A stretch of 64,000 nt of DNA from assembly GCA_943788935.1 (NCBI GenBank), contig CALSSE010000023.1:1-64000 (forward strand), given 5' to 3'. The stretch is from an uncultured bacterium. GTDB taxonomy: Bacteria; Myxococcota_A; Bradymonadia; UBA7976; VGTA01. A model generated the notes under the pieces. It did not search any database, was not told the DNA's origin, and saw only the letters and a program-made list of their open reading frames with translations. Below are positions 51,508 through 61,256 of the stretch, in pieces; the first letter of the stretch is position 1, and each line of letters begins with the position of its first letter. A program made the translations under genes and the position numbers.

Positions 51508-52878
51508 ATGACTCAATATTTTTCTTTACCGCGCTCTCTACCGATGATCGCGCGCTCTGTTTCTTCTCTTATCTCGCTCTCGATCAGTCTTGTTCTCTCT
51601 CTAGTTCTCTCCCAAGAAGCGAGAGCTCAAAAGCTCCCTCCTCCTCCTCAAGCGACTGTGGTAGCGAAAGCGATCGACCCCTCTCCTGTCGATTATCGAG
51701 CCAAGGCCTTAAAGATCCTAAAGCAGACCCCACTCATCGATGGGCATAACGATCTCCCTTGGCAGCTCCGTAAACGCAGTAAAGGTGAACTGAATAAACT
51801 TGATCTCACCGGTGATACCGCCAAACTTGATCCACCGATGCAAACCGATCTCTCTCGACTACGAGAGGGTCGAGTGGGCGCTCAGTTTTGGTCGGTCTAT
51901 GTCCCCGCGAGCTTAACCCCTCCACAAGCTGTCCAAGCGACCATTGAGCAGATTGATGTGGTGAAAAGAATGGTAGAGCGGTTCCCCAAACAGCTGGGGC
52001 TGGCGCTCACTGCTCGAGATGTGGTCCGGCTTCATCGCCAAGGAAAGGTCGCCTCTTTAATTGGGATGGAGGGAGGGTACTCGATCGGTCACTCTCTCGC
52101 TGTGCTTAGGCAAATGTATGCCTTGGGCGCTCGTTATATGACCATCACTCACTCCAAAACCACACCTTGGGCCGACTCCGCCACCGATGCGCCGCAACAT
52201 GGAGGGCTCAATGACTTTGGTGAGGCGGTGATCCAAGAGATGAACCGGTTAGGCATGATCGTTGATCTATCCCATGTCTCTGCTGACACCATGAGAGATA
52301 CGCTCCGCATCAGTGAAGCGCCCGTCTTATTCTCACACTCTGGCGCTGGTGGAGTCTGCCCTCACCCTCGTAATGTGCCCTCTGATATCCTCAACCAAGT
52401 AAAAGAGAACGGAGGGGTGATCATGGTCATCTTCCTCACCGGTTATCTCGACTGCGCTCGCTTTGAGTGGTGGGCCGCTCTCAGCGGTGAGAAGGCTAGA
52501 CTCAAGGTTCTCTATCCACATCGTCCGGCGGCTGTTGAAGAGGGGATGACCACTTGGCGGAATACTCACCCGGCGCCGCAGGTAGGTCTAATGAAGGTCA
52601 TTGAACATATTGACTATATTCGCGATCGGATCGGTGCTGCCCATATCGGCTTAGGCGGTGACTTTGATGGAATGGGACCAGGCCCTGTTGGTCTAGAGGA
52701 CGTCTCCAAATATCCTGACTTAGTCGCCAAGCTCCTACAGAGAGGATACAGCGCTGAAGAGGTGAAAGGGATCGTCGGTGAGAACACCTTGCGTGTTCTA
52801 CGCGGCGTCGAAGAGACCGCTAAGCGCTTGAGATCAAAGCCGGCTGATGAGCGTCCTCCACTCCATTGGATCGAGTAG
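51508..52878 (+). CDS. exported M19 membrane dipeptidase
   Basis: 456 residues. A long signal peptide (SLISLSISLVLSLVLSQEARA, cleaved about residue 41) is followed by a Pro-rich linker. The M19 zinc dipeptidase domain shows LIDGHNDLPWQLR (zinc ligands His-x-Asp), GRVGAQFWSVYVP, GMEGGYSIGHSL (bridging Glu), ARYMTITHSKTTPWADS (His), IVDLSHVSADT (His), FSHSGAGG and IGLGGDFDGMG (Asp). All expected metal ligands are present, so it should be active. The family cleaves dipeptides, including D-residue ones, in the periplasm or outside. A second internal ATG at 51541 could also serve as start. It stands alone and is divergent from the DUF6918-like gene. Confidence 0.93.
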   Translation: MTQYFSLPRSLPMIARSVSSLISLSISLVLSLVLSQEARAQKLPPPPQATVVAKAIDPSPVDYRAKALKILKQTPLIDGHNDLPWQLRKRSKGELNKLDLTGDTAKLDPPMQTDLSRLREGRVGAQFWSVYVPASLTPPQAVQATIEQIDVVKRMVERFPKQLGLALTARDVVRLHRQGKVASLIGMEGGYSIGHSLAVLRQMYALGARYMTITHSKTTPWADSATDAPQHGGLNDFGEAVIQEMNRLGMIVDLSHVSADTMRDTLRISEAPVLFSHSGAGGVCPHPRNVPSDILNQVKENGGVIMVIFLTGYLDCARFEWWAALSGEKARLKVLYPHRPAAVEEGMTTWRNTHPAPQVGLMKVIEHIDYIRDRIGAAHIGLGGDFDGMGPGPVGLEDVSKYPDLVAKLLQRGYSAEEVKGIVGENTLRVLRGVEETAKRLRSKPADERPPLHWIE

Positions 52879-52974
52879 CTCATCTAAGAGCGAGCGCTCA
52901 TTCAGAGGTTGTCTCGCTCAGCCTGACCCTCTCCCTCTAAGCGTCGAGATGAAGCTCACAGGGTCCCTAGAGAC

Positions 52975-53016
52975 ACATTCATAGGGACACATTCATAGAG
53001 GCACATTCATAGAGAC
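52975..53016 (+). repeat. 14-bp intergenic tandem repeat, 3 copies
   Basis: The unit acattcatag(a/g)g(a/g)c occurs three times in a row between the dipeptidase and the convergent heme-motif lipoprotein gene. Unlike the coding repeats, its period is not a multiple of three. Confidence 0.85.
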
Positions 53017-53034
53017 ATAGTAGCGATCTCTCTA

Positions 53035-54069
53035 TCAGCGCATCTGTTCAATCCAAGGAACGAGCGCTTCTCTGAGCGAGTCGAGATTACTCTCATCACT
53101 TAAGGCATTATCAGTGTGATCATACTCTCCAATGTAGAGACGAATAAGCGCCGAGTTTGCCGGGTCATCCAAATTGATCAACGCTGTCAGTGGGGCGAGA
53201 TCAGCAGGATCATCGGCCATCACTTTAAAGGCGAACCCTCCTCTTGGAATGAACTCGTCTTCACTTACGACCGCCGAAAGAATAGGATCACCAGAGTGAC
53301 AACCTGAGCATAGACCCAAGGCTTGTTGCGGCCCATTACGATAAGCCTCAAGGTTATAGGTGATCAGCGCTGGATCAGAGTGAGGTAGGCGAGCCCAATT
53401 GACCAAACGCTCATATCCAATAGGAGCGCTCGTTAGTTCGCTGCTCCTCATCGACTCTTCCTCTCCGTTGTCAGGCGCAGAATCGTCAAGGGGCGAGGGG
53501 GCGAGGAGCGCTTCCCTCTCGGCCCTCGTGGTATAGAGTTTGGGGTGTCGGGCAGACTGACTGATCCCGACATCGCCACGACCAAAAGCGAACAAGAGAC
53601 TCTCCTCTGGGGAGGTGAGGTTGATGTACTGCATGGTGTCCAAGTAGGAAGCTCTCAGCGTCTCTTCGGTGAGATCATCAATAAAAATACGCCATCCCGA
53701 ATCTCCGGCAGCCGCTGTATAGGTCGGGAGCTTATAAGGGTCAATGTTTTGGTCTTCGTCCTCTGAAGAGACCGGTGATGGAAGCACGCTCTCCTCACTG
53801 GCGGCATGACAGATCCCACATTCAGCGGCGAGCCTGAAATGCATCTCCTCTCGATAGTAGTCATACGGGTCTCTATCTTGGAGCTCAGCGCCGAGACATT
53901 GTCCCGCTACACAAACGCTCTCGCTGTCACATTGTCGGTCGCTCAAACAAGAGACGCTCGACTCTTGGCAGGAGAGCGCTCCGAGGCTCACCAACAGCAT
54001 TGATAAGAGAGCACAAACCAGATCACTTCGTAGATTATAAAGTCGATGAGGAGTGTGTCGGGTAACCAT
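53035..54069 (-). CDS. lipoprotein with two CxxCH heme-binding motifs
   Basis: 344 residues. A signal peptide with lipobox (LVSLGALSC, Cys34) is followed by a Cys-rich segment (CLSDRQCDSESVCVAGQC), typical of delta-proteobacterial lipoproteins. Two CxxCH motifs, CGICH (84-88) and CSGCH (254-258), suggest covalent binding of two c-type hemes, as in paired cytochrome c-like domains. The two halves have similar layouts (YYREEMHFRLAAECGICHAA and NGPQQALGLCSGCHSG), pointing to internal duplication. It would sit at the outer membrane or periplasm and carry electrons, or bind heme without redox function. GGAGG lies five bases before the ATG. No terminal oxidase or dehydrogenase is adjacent. Confidence 0.83.
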   Translation of the reverse strand: MVTRHTPHRLYNLRSDLVCALLSMLLVSLGALSCQESSVSCLSDRQCDSESVCVAGQCLGAELQDRDPYDYYREEMHFRLAAECGICHAASEESVLPSPVSSEDEDQNIDPYKLPTYTAAAGDSGWRIFIDDLTEETLRASYLDTMQYINLTSPEESLLFAFGRGDVGISQSARHPKLYTTRAEREALLAPSPLDDSAPDNGEEESMRSSELTSAPIGYERLVNWARLPHSDPALITYNLEAYRNGPQQALGLCSGCHSGDPILSAVVSEDEFIPRGGFAFKVMADDPADLAPLTALINLDDPANSALIRLYIGEYDHTDNALSDESNLDSLREALVPWIEQMR

Positions 54070-54164
54070 ATATGCCTCCGATAGATCTTAAAGGGCGTTG
54101 AGCTTTAACGTAAGTCTAACCTAAGTGCAGAGATCGTGTCGACCTGATAAGACTTCGTAGTAGA

Positions 54165-55715
54165 TCAGATTAAGGAGATCATCGGAGGCCTTCGATCAGC
54201 CCAAGGCCTCGCCTCTTCTAGCTGAGTAGCGACCTCAAAGAGTAAACCCTCGCCGCCAAAGGGAGCGACGATCTGAGTACCGATCGGTAGACCGCTCTCA
54301 TTCCAATACAGAGGGACCGACATCCCTGGTTGACCGGTCTGATTAAAGAGCATGGTGTTGGGGGTCTTAGAGAGAGCTTTATTACCCATTCCTTTTAGTA
54401 ATAAGTCAAAGAGCGCCTGCACGGGTAGGTTACGAATCAAACCAAGCTGGAGCTTATCAACCATCTTCAGACCGAGCTCACCTATTTTGATGGGAGGAGC
54501 GGCGTGTGTTGAGGTGATAAATAGGTCATATTCAGTGAAGAACTCAGCGATGTGACGGCTCGCATAATGCATAGCGTTACGGGCCCTCGATAGACGGGTA
54601 GAGCTGGTATGCCAACCGATTTGAGCCAAGGCCCAGGTGACCGTCTCAAAGTTCTTAGCCGATGGCTTAACCCCCGCATAATTAGAAGAGTCTTCCACGA
54701 AAACAGAGCAGCCGCTAGCTACGGTGAGAAAATAGGCCTCGACCAGCTCATCTCGCGGAAAAGTTGGTCTCGCCTCTTCCACGTGATGTCCAAGATCCTC
54801 TAGGAGCTTAACCGAAGACTCTACCGCTGCTATACAATCTGGATGATTGTCTTGTCCAAAGAGAGTCCCTGTGGTGAAAGCGATCTTCAGTGTCCGATCA
54901 GGCGCCTGAAGATAACTCGTCCATGGACGAGGCTTGTGGGGTGCATAATAGGGCTCTCCAATGGTGAGTTGATCGATCTGATCGAGAGCGAGCGCTGAGT
55001 CTCTCACCGAACGAGAGATAACGCCTTCTTGAACAAAGCCTCCCCAAGCCTCTCCTAGATAGGGAGCCATAGAGACTCGACCGCGAGTAGGCTTAAGTCC
55101 AAAGGTTCCCGTCGCGCTCGCAGGGATACGAATACTGCCTCCGCCATCACCAGCATGAGCGATGGGGACGATGCGAGCGGCGACCGCTGATGAGGACCCT
55201 CCTGAGGAGCCTCCTGGAGTATGATTAAGATTCCAAGGGTTACGACAAGGTCCCCAAATGACGGGCTCAGTGACCGCCATAATCCCAAATTCGGGGGAGC
55301 TGCTCTTCCCCATCATCTGAACACCGGATTCGAGAAAACGATCCACGATCAGAGTATTCGACTCGGCCACTCGCCCCTTCTCCAAGCGAGTACCGTTAGA
55401 GGTCGGAGTACCTTTGAGCTTCGCCTTCAGGTCTTTGAGTAAAAACGGAACTCCCTGCAGTGGACCTGGGGGGAGGTTATCTACCTCCTCACGGGCTCGA
55501 TCGTAGAGAGGCGTCACGATGGCGTTGAGCGAGGGATTTCTGATCTCTGCTCGCTCGATCGCTGCCTCAAGAACCTCAGCGCTAGTCAGCTCACCACTCT
55601 TCACTAGCTCAGCGAGAGCCGTGGCATCGAGCTGATCATATTCGGGTAAGAGAGTGGGGGTCTTTAATGGCTCACTGATCTCGTTAGATGTCTTGTTGGG
55701 TGTCTCTGTATTCAT
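54165..55715 (-). CDS. amidase-signature family amidase
   Basis: 516 residues. The amidase-signature Ser-cisSer-Lys triad is present: Lys94 in FLLKDLKAKLKG, the GGSSGGSSSAVA loop (168-179) with the cis-serine, and nucleophile Ser194 in GDGGGSIRIPAS. The N-terminus (YDQLDATALAELVKSGELTS) and C-terminus (TGQPGMSVPLYWNESGLPIG) are standard. GatA-type proteins share the fold, but gatB/C are absent and the context is not translational, so a general amide hydrolase (6-aminohexanoate or aryl-amide type) is more likely. No signal peptide. It is followed by the heme-motif lipoprotein on the same strand after a 95-bp gap. Confidence 0.93.
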   Translation of the reverse strand: MNTETPNKTSNEISEPLKTPTLLPEYDQLDATALAELVKSGELTSAEVLEAAIERAEIRNPSLNAIVTPLYDRAREEVDNLPPGPLQGVPFLLKDLKAKLKGTPTSNGTRLEKGRVAESNTLIVDRFLESGVQMMGKSSSPEFGIMAVTEPVIWGPCRNPWNLNHTPGGSSGGSSSAVAARIVPIAHAGDGGGSIRIPASATGTFGLKPTRGRVSMAPYLGEAWGGFVQEGVISRSVRDSALALDQIDQLTIGEPYYAPHKPRPWTSYLQAPDRTLKIAFTTGTLFGQDNHPDCIAAVESSVKLLEDLGHHVEEARPTFPRDELVEAYFLTVASGCSVFVEDSSNYAGVKPSAKNFETVTWALAQIGWHTSSTRLSRARNAMHYASRHIAEFFTEYDLFITSTHAAPPIKIGELGLKMVDKLQLGLIRNLPVQALFDLLLKGMGNKALSKTPNTMLFNQTGQPGMSVPLYWNESGLPIGTQIVAPFGGEGLLFEVATQLEEARPWADRRPPMISLI

Positions 55716-55778
55716 AGCTGCTCTTCTGATGACGCTTAAAGCGATGGGTCATTATCTAGATTTAATCTCGGATGATCA

Positions 55779-57197
55779 TCAAGAGCGGGGAGTGCGCATC
55801 GTAACCCACTCCTCCGCCATCGTTGGGTGAATACCGACCGTCTGATCAAGCTGGGCTTTGGTGACCCCTGCCTGCATAGCGACCGCCAAGCCCTGAATCT
55901 GCTCACCCGCCTCGTCTCCGATCATATGACAGCCGATCACTCTGTCCGTCTCTTGATGAACAATCATCTTCATATATACTCGACGAGGTGTCGGCTGTAA
56001 GGCTTGGTGTAGAGGCTTAAAGTCTGCCTCATAGACTTTTATAGGTTGTCCACGCTTCAACGCTTCCTCCTCACTCAGACCTACCGTCCCAATATTTGGA
56101 TGACAAAAGACCGTAGTGGGGACCAAGTCATACTCAAGAGGAGGAAGAGGCTCTCCGACGATATACTCTACCACCCGCATCGCTTCAGCCAGAGCGACGG
56201 GAGTAAGTTGCATGCGATCGATGACGTCTCCAACCGCATAAATGTGAGGGAGGTTTGTTTGATAGCGCTCATTCACTACAATCGCTCCTCGGTCAGGACT
56301 ACATTCGACTCCAATAAGATCCAAATTGAGTCCCTCTGTGCGGGGAGCCCTCCCGGTGGCTAACAATACAAACTCAACCTCAAGAGGGGTGTCCGAGTCG
56401 CTTAAGAAGACCCGTTTCAGTCCATTCTTGGATCCTTCGATCTTCACTAAACGAGCCTCAGGACGAACTGACATCTGCTCACGAAGACTTATGTCGATCC
56501 GAACGCGTAGATCTTGATCAAACCCACGAAGCGGGAGTGAAGAGCGATAGGCGATAGTAGTCTCTACCCCTAGTCCTGCGAAGACACCAGCCATCTCTAC
56601 TCCAATATACCCACCACCGATCACTGCTACCGATCGTGGGCGCTCCTCTAAAGCGAAAAATTCGTCAGAAGAGCTGCCGAGCTCAACACCTTCAATAGAG
56701 GGAGCGATCGCCTTCCCTCCTGGTGAGAGGAGGATGTGGCGCGCTCTCACGACCTGCTCGGTACCCGCTGAGTCACGAAGCTCTATCTCATGCTCACCTA
56801 TTAAGCGAGCCCAAGCCTCATAGCGAGTGACCCCTACTCGATCGAGCATTTTGCCATAAATTCCGTTAAGTCTCGTGATATACGCATCCACCCGCTGTTT
56901 TAGGATCGACCAATCATGGCTTAGCCCCCCTGTTAAGGTCTCATCGACTAGGGTCTGACCAATGTTCCCCTCGCTTAGACTCCATCCATAACTCTGAGCA
57001 TCACTGAATAACGATGACATATGGGCCGCATGAAAGAAGAGCTTCTTAGGGACGCAGCCGAGGTTAACACACGTCCCACCGAGACGGGCCCCCTCAGCGA
57101 TCCCTACTTTTAAGCCCTTAGACGCCGCCCATCGAGCCGCTCTTACTCCGCCTGACCCTCCACCGATCACAAAGAGGTCAAAATCCTGTTGCTTCAT
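55779..57197 (-). CDS. gor: glutathione-disulfide reductase
   Basis: 472 residues. A FAD/NAD(P) disulfide oxidoreductase: FAD motif FVIGGGSGGVRAARWAA, redox-active GGTCVNLGCVPKK (Cys43, Cys48), NADPH-binding VAVIGGGYIGVEMAGVFAGL with a following AYRSSLPLRGFD (arginine positions consistent with NADPH), YAVGDVIDRMQLTPVALAEA and the C-terminal GIHPTMAEEW (His about 457). VNLGCVPKK and HPTxAEE favour glutathione reductase over dihydrolipoamide or mercuric reductases. It keeps glutathione reduced in the cytoplasm. It is divergent from the second recC-like gene and about 60 bp upstream of the amidase gene on the same strand. Confidence 0.93.
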   Translation of the reverse strand: MKQQDFDLFVIGGGSGGVRAARWAASKGLKVGIAEGARLGGTCVNLGCVPKKLFFHAAHMSSLFSDAQSYGWSLSEGNIGQTLVDETLTGGLSHDWSILKQRVDAYITRLNGIYGKMLDRVGVTRYEAWARLIGEHEIELRDSAGTEQVVRARHILLSPGGKAIAPSIEGVELGSSSDEFFALEERPRSVAVIGGGYIGVEMAGVFAGLGVETTIAYRSSLPLRGFDQDLRVRIDISLREQMSVRPEARLVKIEGSKNGLKRVFLSDSDTPLEVEFVLLATGRAPRTEGLNLDLIGVECSPDRGAIVVNERYQTNLPHIYAVGDVIDRMQLTPVALAEAMRVVEYIVGEPLPPLEYDLVPTTVFCHPNIGTVGLSEEEALKRGQPIKVYEADFKPLHQALQPTPRRVYMKMIVHQETDRVIGCHMIGDEAGEQIQGLAVAMQAGVTKAQLDQTVGIHPTMAEEWVTMRTPRS

Positions 57198-57467
57198 CTA
57201 GCGACTCCTACACTTAATCGATATGTGATAAAGATATGTCTCACTCTCTCTCGATCGATACCTCTATATTTTAGGCGATAAAATACTTACAAATGCGATA
57301 TCGAAATGGGGAGGTTAAAGAGCCTATACTAGGCGGTTCAACGAGTATTGGCTAGAGTTCATCACCATTTTTTTCAGCTCTATCTACCAACATAGGTTTC
57401 ACTTCTATTTCAGAGACCGTTAATAAAGATATATACAGGTTACTACTGGCTCGTCTGATGAGGTGAG

Positions 57468-60400
57468 ATGTTAAGATTACACTATGCCAATCACATGGAA
57501 GCGCTCATTGAGCCACTCTTAGCCCAAATCGAACGGCTTCAAGCGAGTGACCCATTCACCCCGATCACCCTCATCGTCCCCAATGCCTCCGTCGCTCACT
57601 TTGTTCGCTTTCAGACCGCTCAGAAACTCGGGGTTAGCGCTCATCTCAAGTTTCACTACCTACGACGCTTTCTCACTGAGCAGGTCCAAGAGGCTGACCC
57701 CAAAATACGGATCCTTGAGGCTGAATCACTTCAGTTGCTTCTCTTTGAGCATTTAAACACACCTGAAGTACTACAGCGAGTCGAGCTTGAGCCTGTCCGT
57801 ACATACCTCGATATCGCCGAGAGCCCGGAAGAGCGAGAGGGTCGCTGTATACAGCTCGCGGGTCAGCTCGCCCGACTCTTTGAGGAGTATGGATACGCCC
57901 GCAGAGACATGCTCAAAGCGTGGCGTGAAGGTGGATCAGGGCTCACTCAGACCGGTGAGAAAGCCGAAGAGATCAATAGCCGTCGTGGACCTTGGCTGAG
58001 AGCAGAGCGGTGGCAGCGTGTTCTTTGGCGAGGGCTCTTTGATGAAGATGGGAGCATCCGGATTTACCCTCTCAATGGCCACCTCATCGAAGGTCTCGAG
58101 GGGCTCACCGCCCCGAACGCTTCTAACGCTCATCGGTCTGCTCAAAAGAGGGAGGGCTCGGCGAAGAATCAGAGTCGATCTACGCGACGAAGGCGATCGA
58201 GGGCTCAACAACCTGCCTTGTTTGTCACCGCAGATGATCAAGGCGACAGAGACCCTAGAGCACACTTACGCCTCAACCGACGACGAGGTGACGAGGTCGC
58301 CCGATGGATGTTCCTCCCTGAAGCGATCGCCGCGACTGAGTCAAAGCTAAAGCTCCCTGAGCATATCTTTGTGTTTGGGCTCTCTTATGTAGCGCTCGCT
58401 TATGCCTATATATTCTCTCGTCTCAGCGCTCTTACGGGGGTTCATATATTCGCCCTTAATCCCTGCTGTGAATTTTGGGAAGATGTAGACCATCGGCTCG
58501 CCGCAGCTCGTGAGGGATGGATATCGCGAAGCGCTAAAATTGAAGATTTTATTGATCATGAAGACCCTTTCAATCTCGAAGATCCTGATGACACTCCGGC
58601 GCTTAGACTATGGGCACGACCAGGTCGAGAGTACATTCGCCTGCTAAATCAGCTCACCGACTGTGAGTTTGACTCCTACTTTAGAGACCCGATTCAATAT
58701 CGAGCCCACACCGCTCACTCTAGACCTCAGACTACTTTAAGCCTTCTCCAGAGCGATATCCTTAATCGTGAACCTGCTCGACCCGCGCTCTCAGAGAATC
58801 TAGAGAATGATGGGACGATACGACTGATCGCTTGCCCCGGAGTGCGTCGAGAAGTAGAGGTCATCGCCGATGAAATATGGCGTTTAGTCAGTGGGGCAGA
58901 GGCGAGAGGAGAGTCGCTTCGTTTTCATGACATCGCGGTGATGGTCACTGACTCCAAGAGACAAGATTATCTCACTCATATCGAGTCGGTCTTTCGTCAG
59001 AGATATCGGATCCCTTTCAATATGATCGACCGTTCGCTCTCCGCTCAAAGCAGGGTTCTAGAAGGCGCGAACCGACTCCTCGACCTACCTCTCGGCGAGC
59101 TGACCTATAGTGAGGTCATCGGTGTCGCTTGCCATCCCGTGATCAGTGGAACTTCCGCCGTTAACCTCGACGAATGGAAGCGATGGGGAGATCAATTGAA
59201 TGTTAGATTTGGCGCCGATGAGCGAGCCTTAGAGGGCACCTATATCGATCGTGATGTCTACCATTGGGACCAAGGGCTGAAGAGGCTACTGTTAGGGATC
59301 TTTATGGAAGGGGAGCGATCTGGAGATGAGCGTCTCTTCGAGGTCGGAGATCGAGCGTGGGTCCCTTTTGATGTAGGTGGTGAGCAGCTTAACACCGTTG
59401 GAAAGATGGTACATTTAATTCGCTCTCTCCTCCTTGATGCCGATACCGTCAGTAGAGAGACGCTCTCTCTCGCCATGTGGTGTAAATATTTCACGCGACT
59501 CTTCACTCACTATCTCTCTCCCACTCATCAAGCGGATGAGCAGGCGATCAGTCGGTGTATAGAGACGATCGATGAGCTGAAGCGAGTGGACCTAGAGGGT
59601 ACTCCGATCCGATATGAGGTCGCTCAAACGATGCTTAAGGCTAGACTACATAAACTAGATAGCACCCGAGGTCAGCATCAAGCTGACGGTATCGTTGTGT
59701 CATCGATGTTGCCGATGAGAGCGATCCCTTTTAATACCATCTTTATCCTCGGCTTAGGTGAGCGAGACTTTCCTGCTAAGACCCCCCAAGATCCTATCGA
59801 CCTTCGACAAGCCCAACAGCTACCCGGTGATGTGAGCCCATCACAGCGAGATCGGTATCTCTTCCTAGAGACTGTTCTCTCCGCTCGAGAGAGGTTAATC
59901 ATGTCCTATGTAGCGGCCGATGACCGCACCGGCGACCCACTAGAGCCCTCAGCTGTAGTTCGAGAGCTCCATTTCATTCTCCGTGGCTACTTAGGACCTG
60001 ACGGACTTCCCAATGAGAGACATCCTCTCAGCGCTTATGACTCGATCTACGACTCACTCTTATCGCCTCCGCCACGAGAGATCAAAGAGCAGCTTGGCTG
60101 GGACCAATCTCCCGCTTGCTCTAGTGATGTCCTGCGGGGGATTAGAGCCAAAGCGATGCGTGAGCGACTGAACTCCTTCATCGGAGGTCACACTGTGCCC
60201 CGAGAAGAGTTAGAGTCAGCGATCAAAGTGTGGAGTCAACCTAATCTAAACACCTTTCTTGACCTTACCGCTCCTCCCTCTCTCGAGCGTGATGAAAGCT
60301 CGGTGACCCGTCTCAGCCTCGCCGATCTTAGAGCTTTTCTTTACTCACCGCTTCAAGGGTCCGCCCGGGCGATGCTTAAGTTGAGAGATGAGCCCATATA

Positions 60401-61256
60401 CGATATTGAGGCCTCTTTAAATGATCCATTGCACTTTGATCATTTCAGTCGCTTCAACCTCTTACAGAGATCTTTTTGGAGAGGAGCAGGAGACAGAGAT
60501 CAGACCGCTCGCATTTATGAAGAGAGCTTTGAGCGAGCCTCACTCAAGGGTCAAGCGCCTGTAGGTTTCTTCGCTCATGAACAACGACGTCAAGACGCTC
60601 AAGTCCTCAACACTTGGCTCCTCAACGCCCATCAATTTCAGCTTCAAGATCTAAGTCAGTGGCTCGCGATCAGCATCGGAGAGGGTAGAGAGTTCGAGGA
60701 GGTCGGTCGTCGACTCCCCCCAGTAAAGCTCAAGATCCCACTCCCTCAAGGGGGAGACGCCCAAGTAGAGCTTGTAGGTCGTATCTCACCGCTTCGACCA
60801 GACCTCGGCGCGACTCTTCACTGTTTACCCTCTGGAGGCGTAGGTGAACATCTCTTCCTCACCGGATTCTTGGAGATGGTCTATCTGGCTGCTGCTCGTC
60901 AACCCCTACCGTCAAAATTTAGAGTCTATTTGAACCCTTTCAGTGACTTTAGATCGACACAGCTTCAGAGGAGCTACTACACTCCTACTCCAGCACAGGC
61001 TCGTGACTATTTAACCACTATCGTCTCTGAGCTTACCCAAGGGTTTCACGCTTATCGTCTCCCTATTAGGTCAGTGCTCAAATGGCGAGACTCTTTAGTT
61101 AAAAACCCCAATGCTCCACTACGTATTAGGCCCGAAGATCCAGAGAGAGGTCCTGTCTCCAACCTCCGACCATTCCCCTGTCCACCACCGGCGGTCGCGG
61201 TAGAGATGGTGCAACGTCGACTCGGCCCCTGGCTTCATTCAGAGGTGACCTTTTGA
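57468..61256 (+). CDS. RecC-like subunit of a second RecBCD-type complex
   Basis: 1262 residues. The N-terminus (LRLHYANHMEALIEPLLAQI with PFTPITLIVPNASVAHFVRF) has the RecC layout, and the core shows IRLIACPGVRREVEVIADEI, VMVTDSKRQDYLTHIESVF, FNTIFILGLGERDFPAKTPQ, DPIDLRQAQQLPGDVSPSQR and RDRYLFLETVLSARERLIMS, typical of RecC/Exonuclease V gamma. It differs clearly from the first locus, so it is a paralogue or separately acquired copy, not a recent duplicate. A low-complexity basic insertion lies at about residues 222-250. GAGG is four bases before the ATG. A RecB-like gene starts on its stop codon. Confidence 0.87.
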   Translation: MLRLHYANHMEALIEPLLAQIERLQASDPFTPITLIVPNASVAHFVRFQTAQKLGVSAHLKFHYLRRFLTEQVQEADPKIRILEAESLQLLLFEHLNTPEVLQRVELEPVRTYLDIAESPEEREGRCIQLAGQLARLFEEYGYARRDMLKAWREGGSGLTQTGEKAEEINSRRGPWLRAERWQRVLWRGLFDEDGSIRIYPLNGHLIEGLEGLTAPNASNAHRSAQKREGSAKNQSRSTRRRRSRAQQPALFVTADDQGDRDPRAHLRLNRRRGDEVARWMFLPEAIAATESKLKLPEHIFVFGLSYVALAYAYIFSRLSALTGVHIFALNPCCEFWEDVDHRLAAAREGWISRSAKIEDFIDHEDPFNLEDPDDTPALRLWARPGREYIRLLNQLTDCEFDSYFRDPIQYRAHTAHSRPQTTLSLLQSDILNREPARPALSENLENDGTIRLIACPGVRREVEVIADEIWRLVSGAEARGESLRFHDIAVMVTDSKRQDYLTHIESVFRQRYRIPFNMIDRSLSAQSRVLEGANRLLDLPLGELTYSEVIGVACHPVISGTSAVNLDEWKRWGDQLNVRFGADERALEGTYIDRDVYHWDQGLKRLLLGIFMEGERSGDERLFEVGDRAWVPFDVGGEQLNTVGKMVHLIRSLLLDADTVSRETLSLAMWCKYFTRLFTHYLSPTHQADEQAISRCIETIDELKRVDLEGTPIRYEVAQTMLKARLHKLDSTRGQHQADGIVVSSMLPMRAIPFNTIFILGLGERDFPAKTPQDPIDLRQAQQLPGDVSPSQRDRYLFLETVLSARERLIMSYVAADDRTGDPLEPSAVVRELHFILRGYLGPDGLPNERHPLSAYDSIYDSLLSPPPREIKEQLGWDQSPACSSDVLRGIRAKAMRERLNSFIGGHTVPREELESAIKVWSQPNLNTFLDLTAPPSLERDESSVTRLSLADLRAFLYSPLQGSARAMLKLRDEPIYDIEASLNDPLHFDHFSRFNLLQRSFWRGAGDRDQTARIYEESFERASLKGQAPVGFFAHEQRRQDAQVLNTWLLNAHQFQLQDLSQWLAISIGEGREFEEVGRRLPPVKLKIPLPQGGDAQVELVGRISPLRPDLGATLHCLPSGGVGEHLFLTGFLEMVYLAAARQPLPSKFRVYLNPFSDFRSTQLQRSYYTPTPAQARDYLTTIVSELTQGFHAYRLPIRSVLKWRDSLVKNPNAPLRIRPEDPERGPVSNLRPFPCPPPAVAVEMVQRRLGPWLHSEVTF

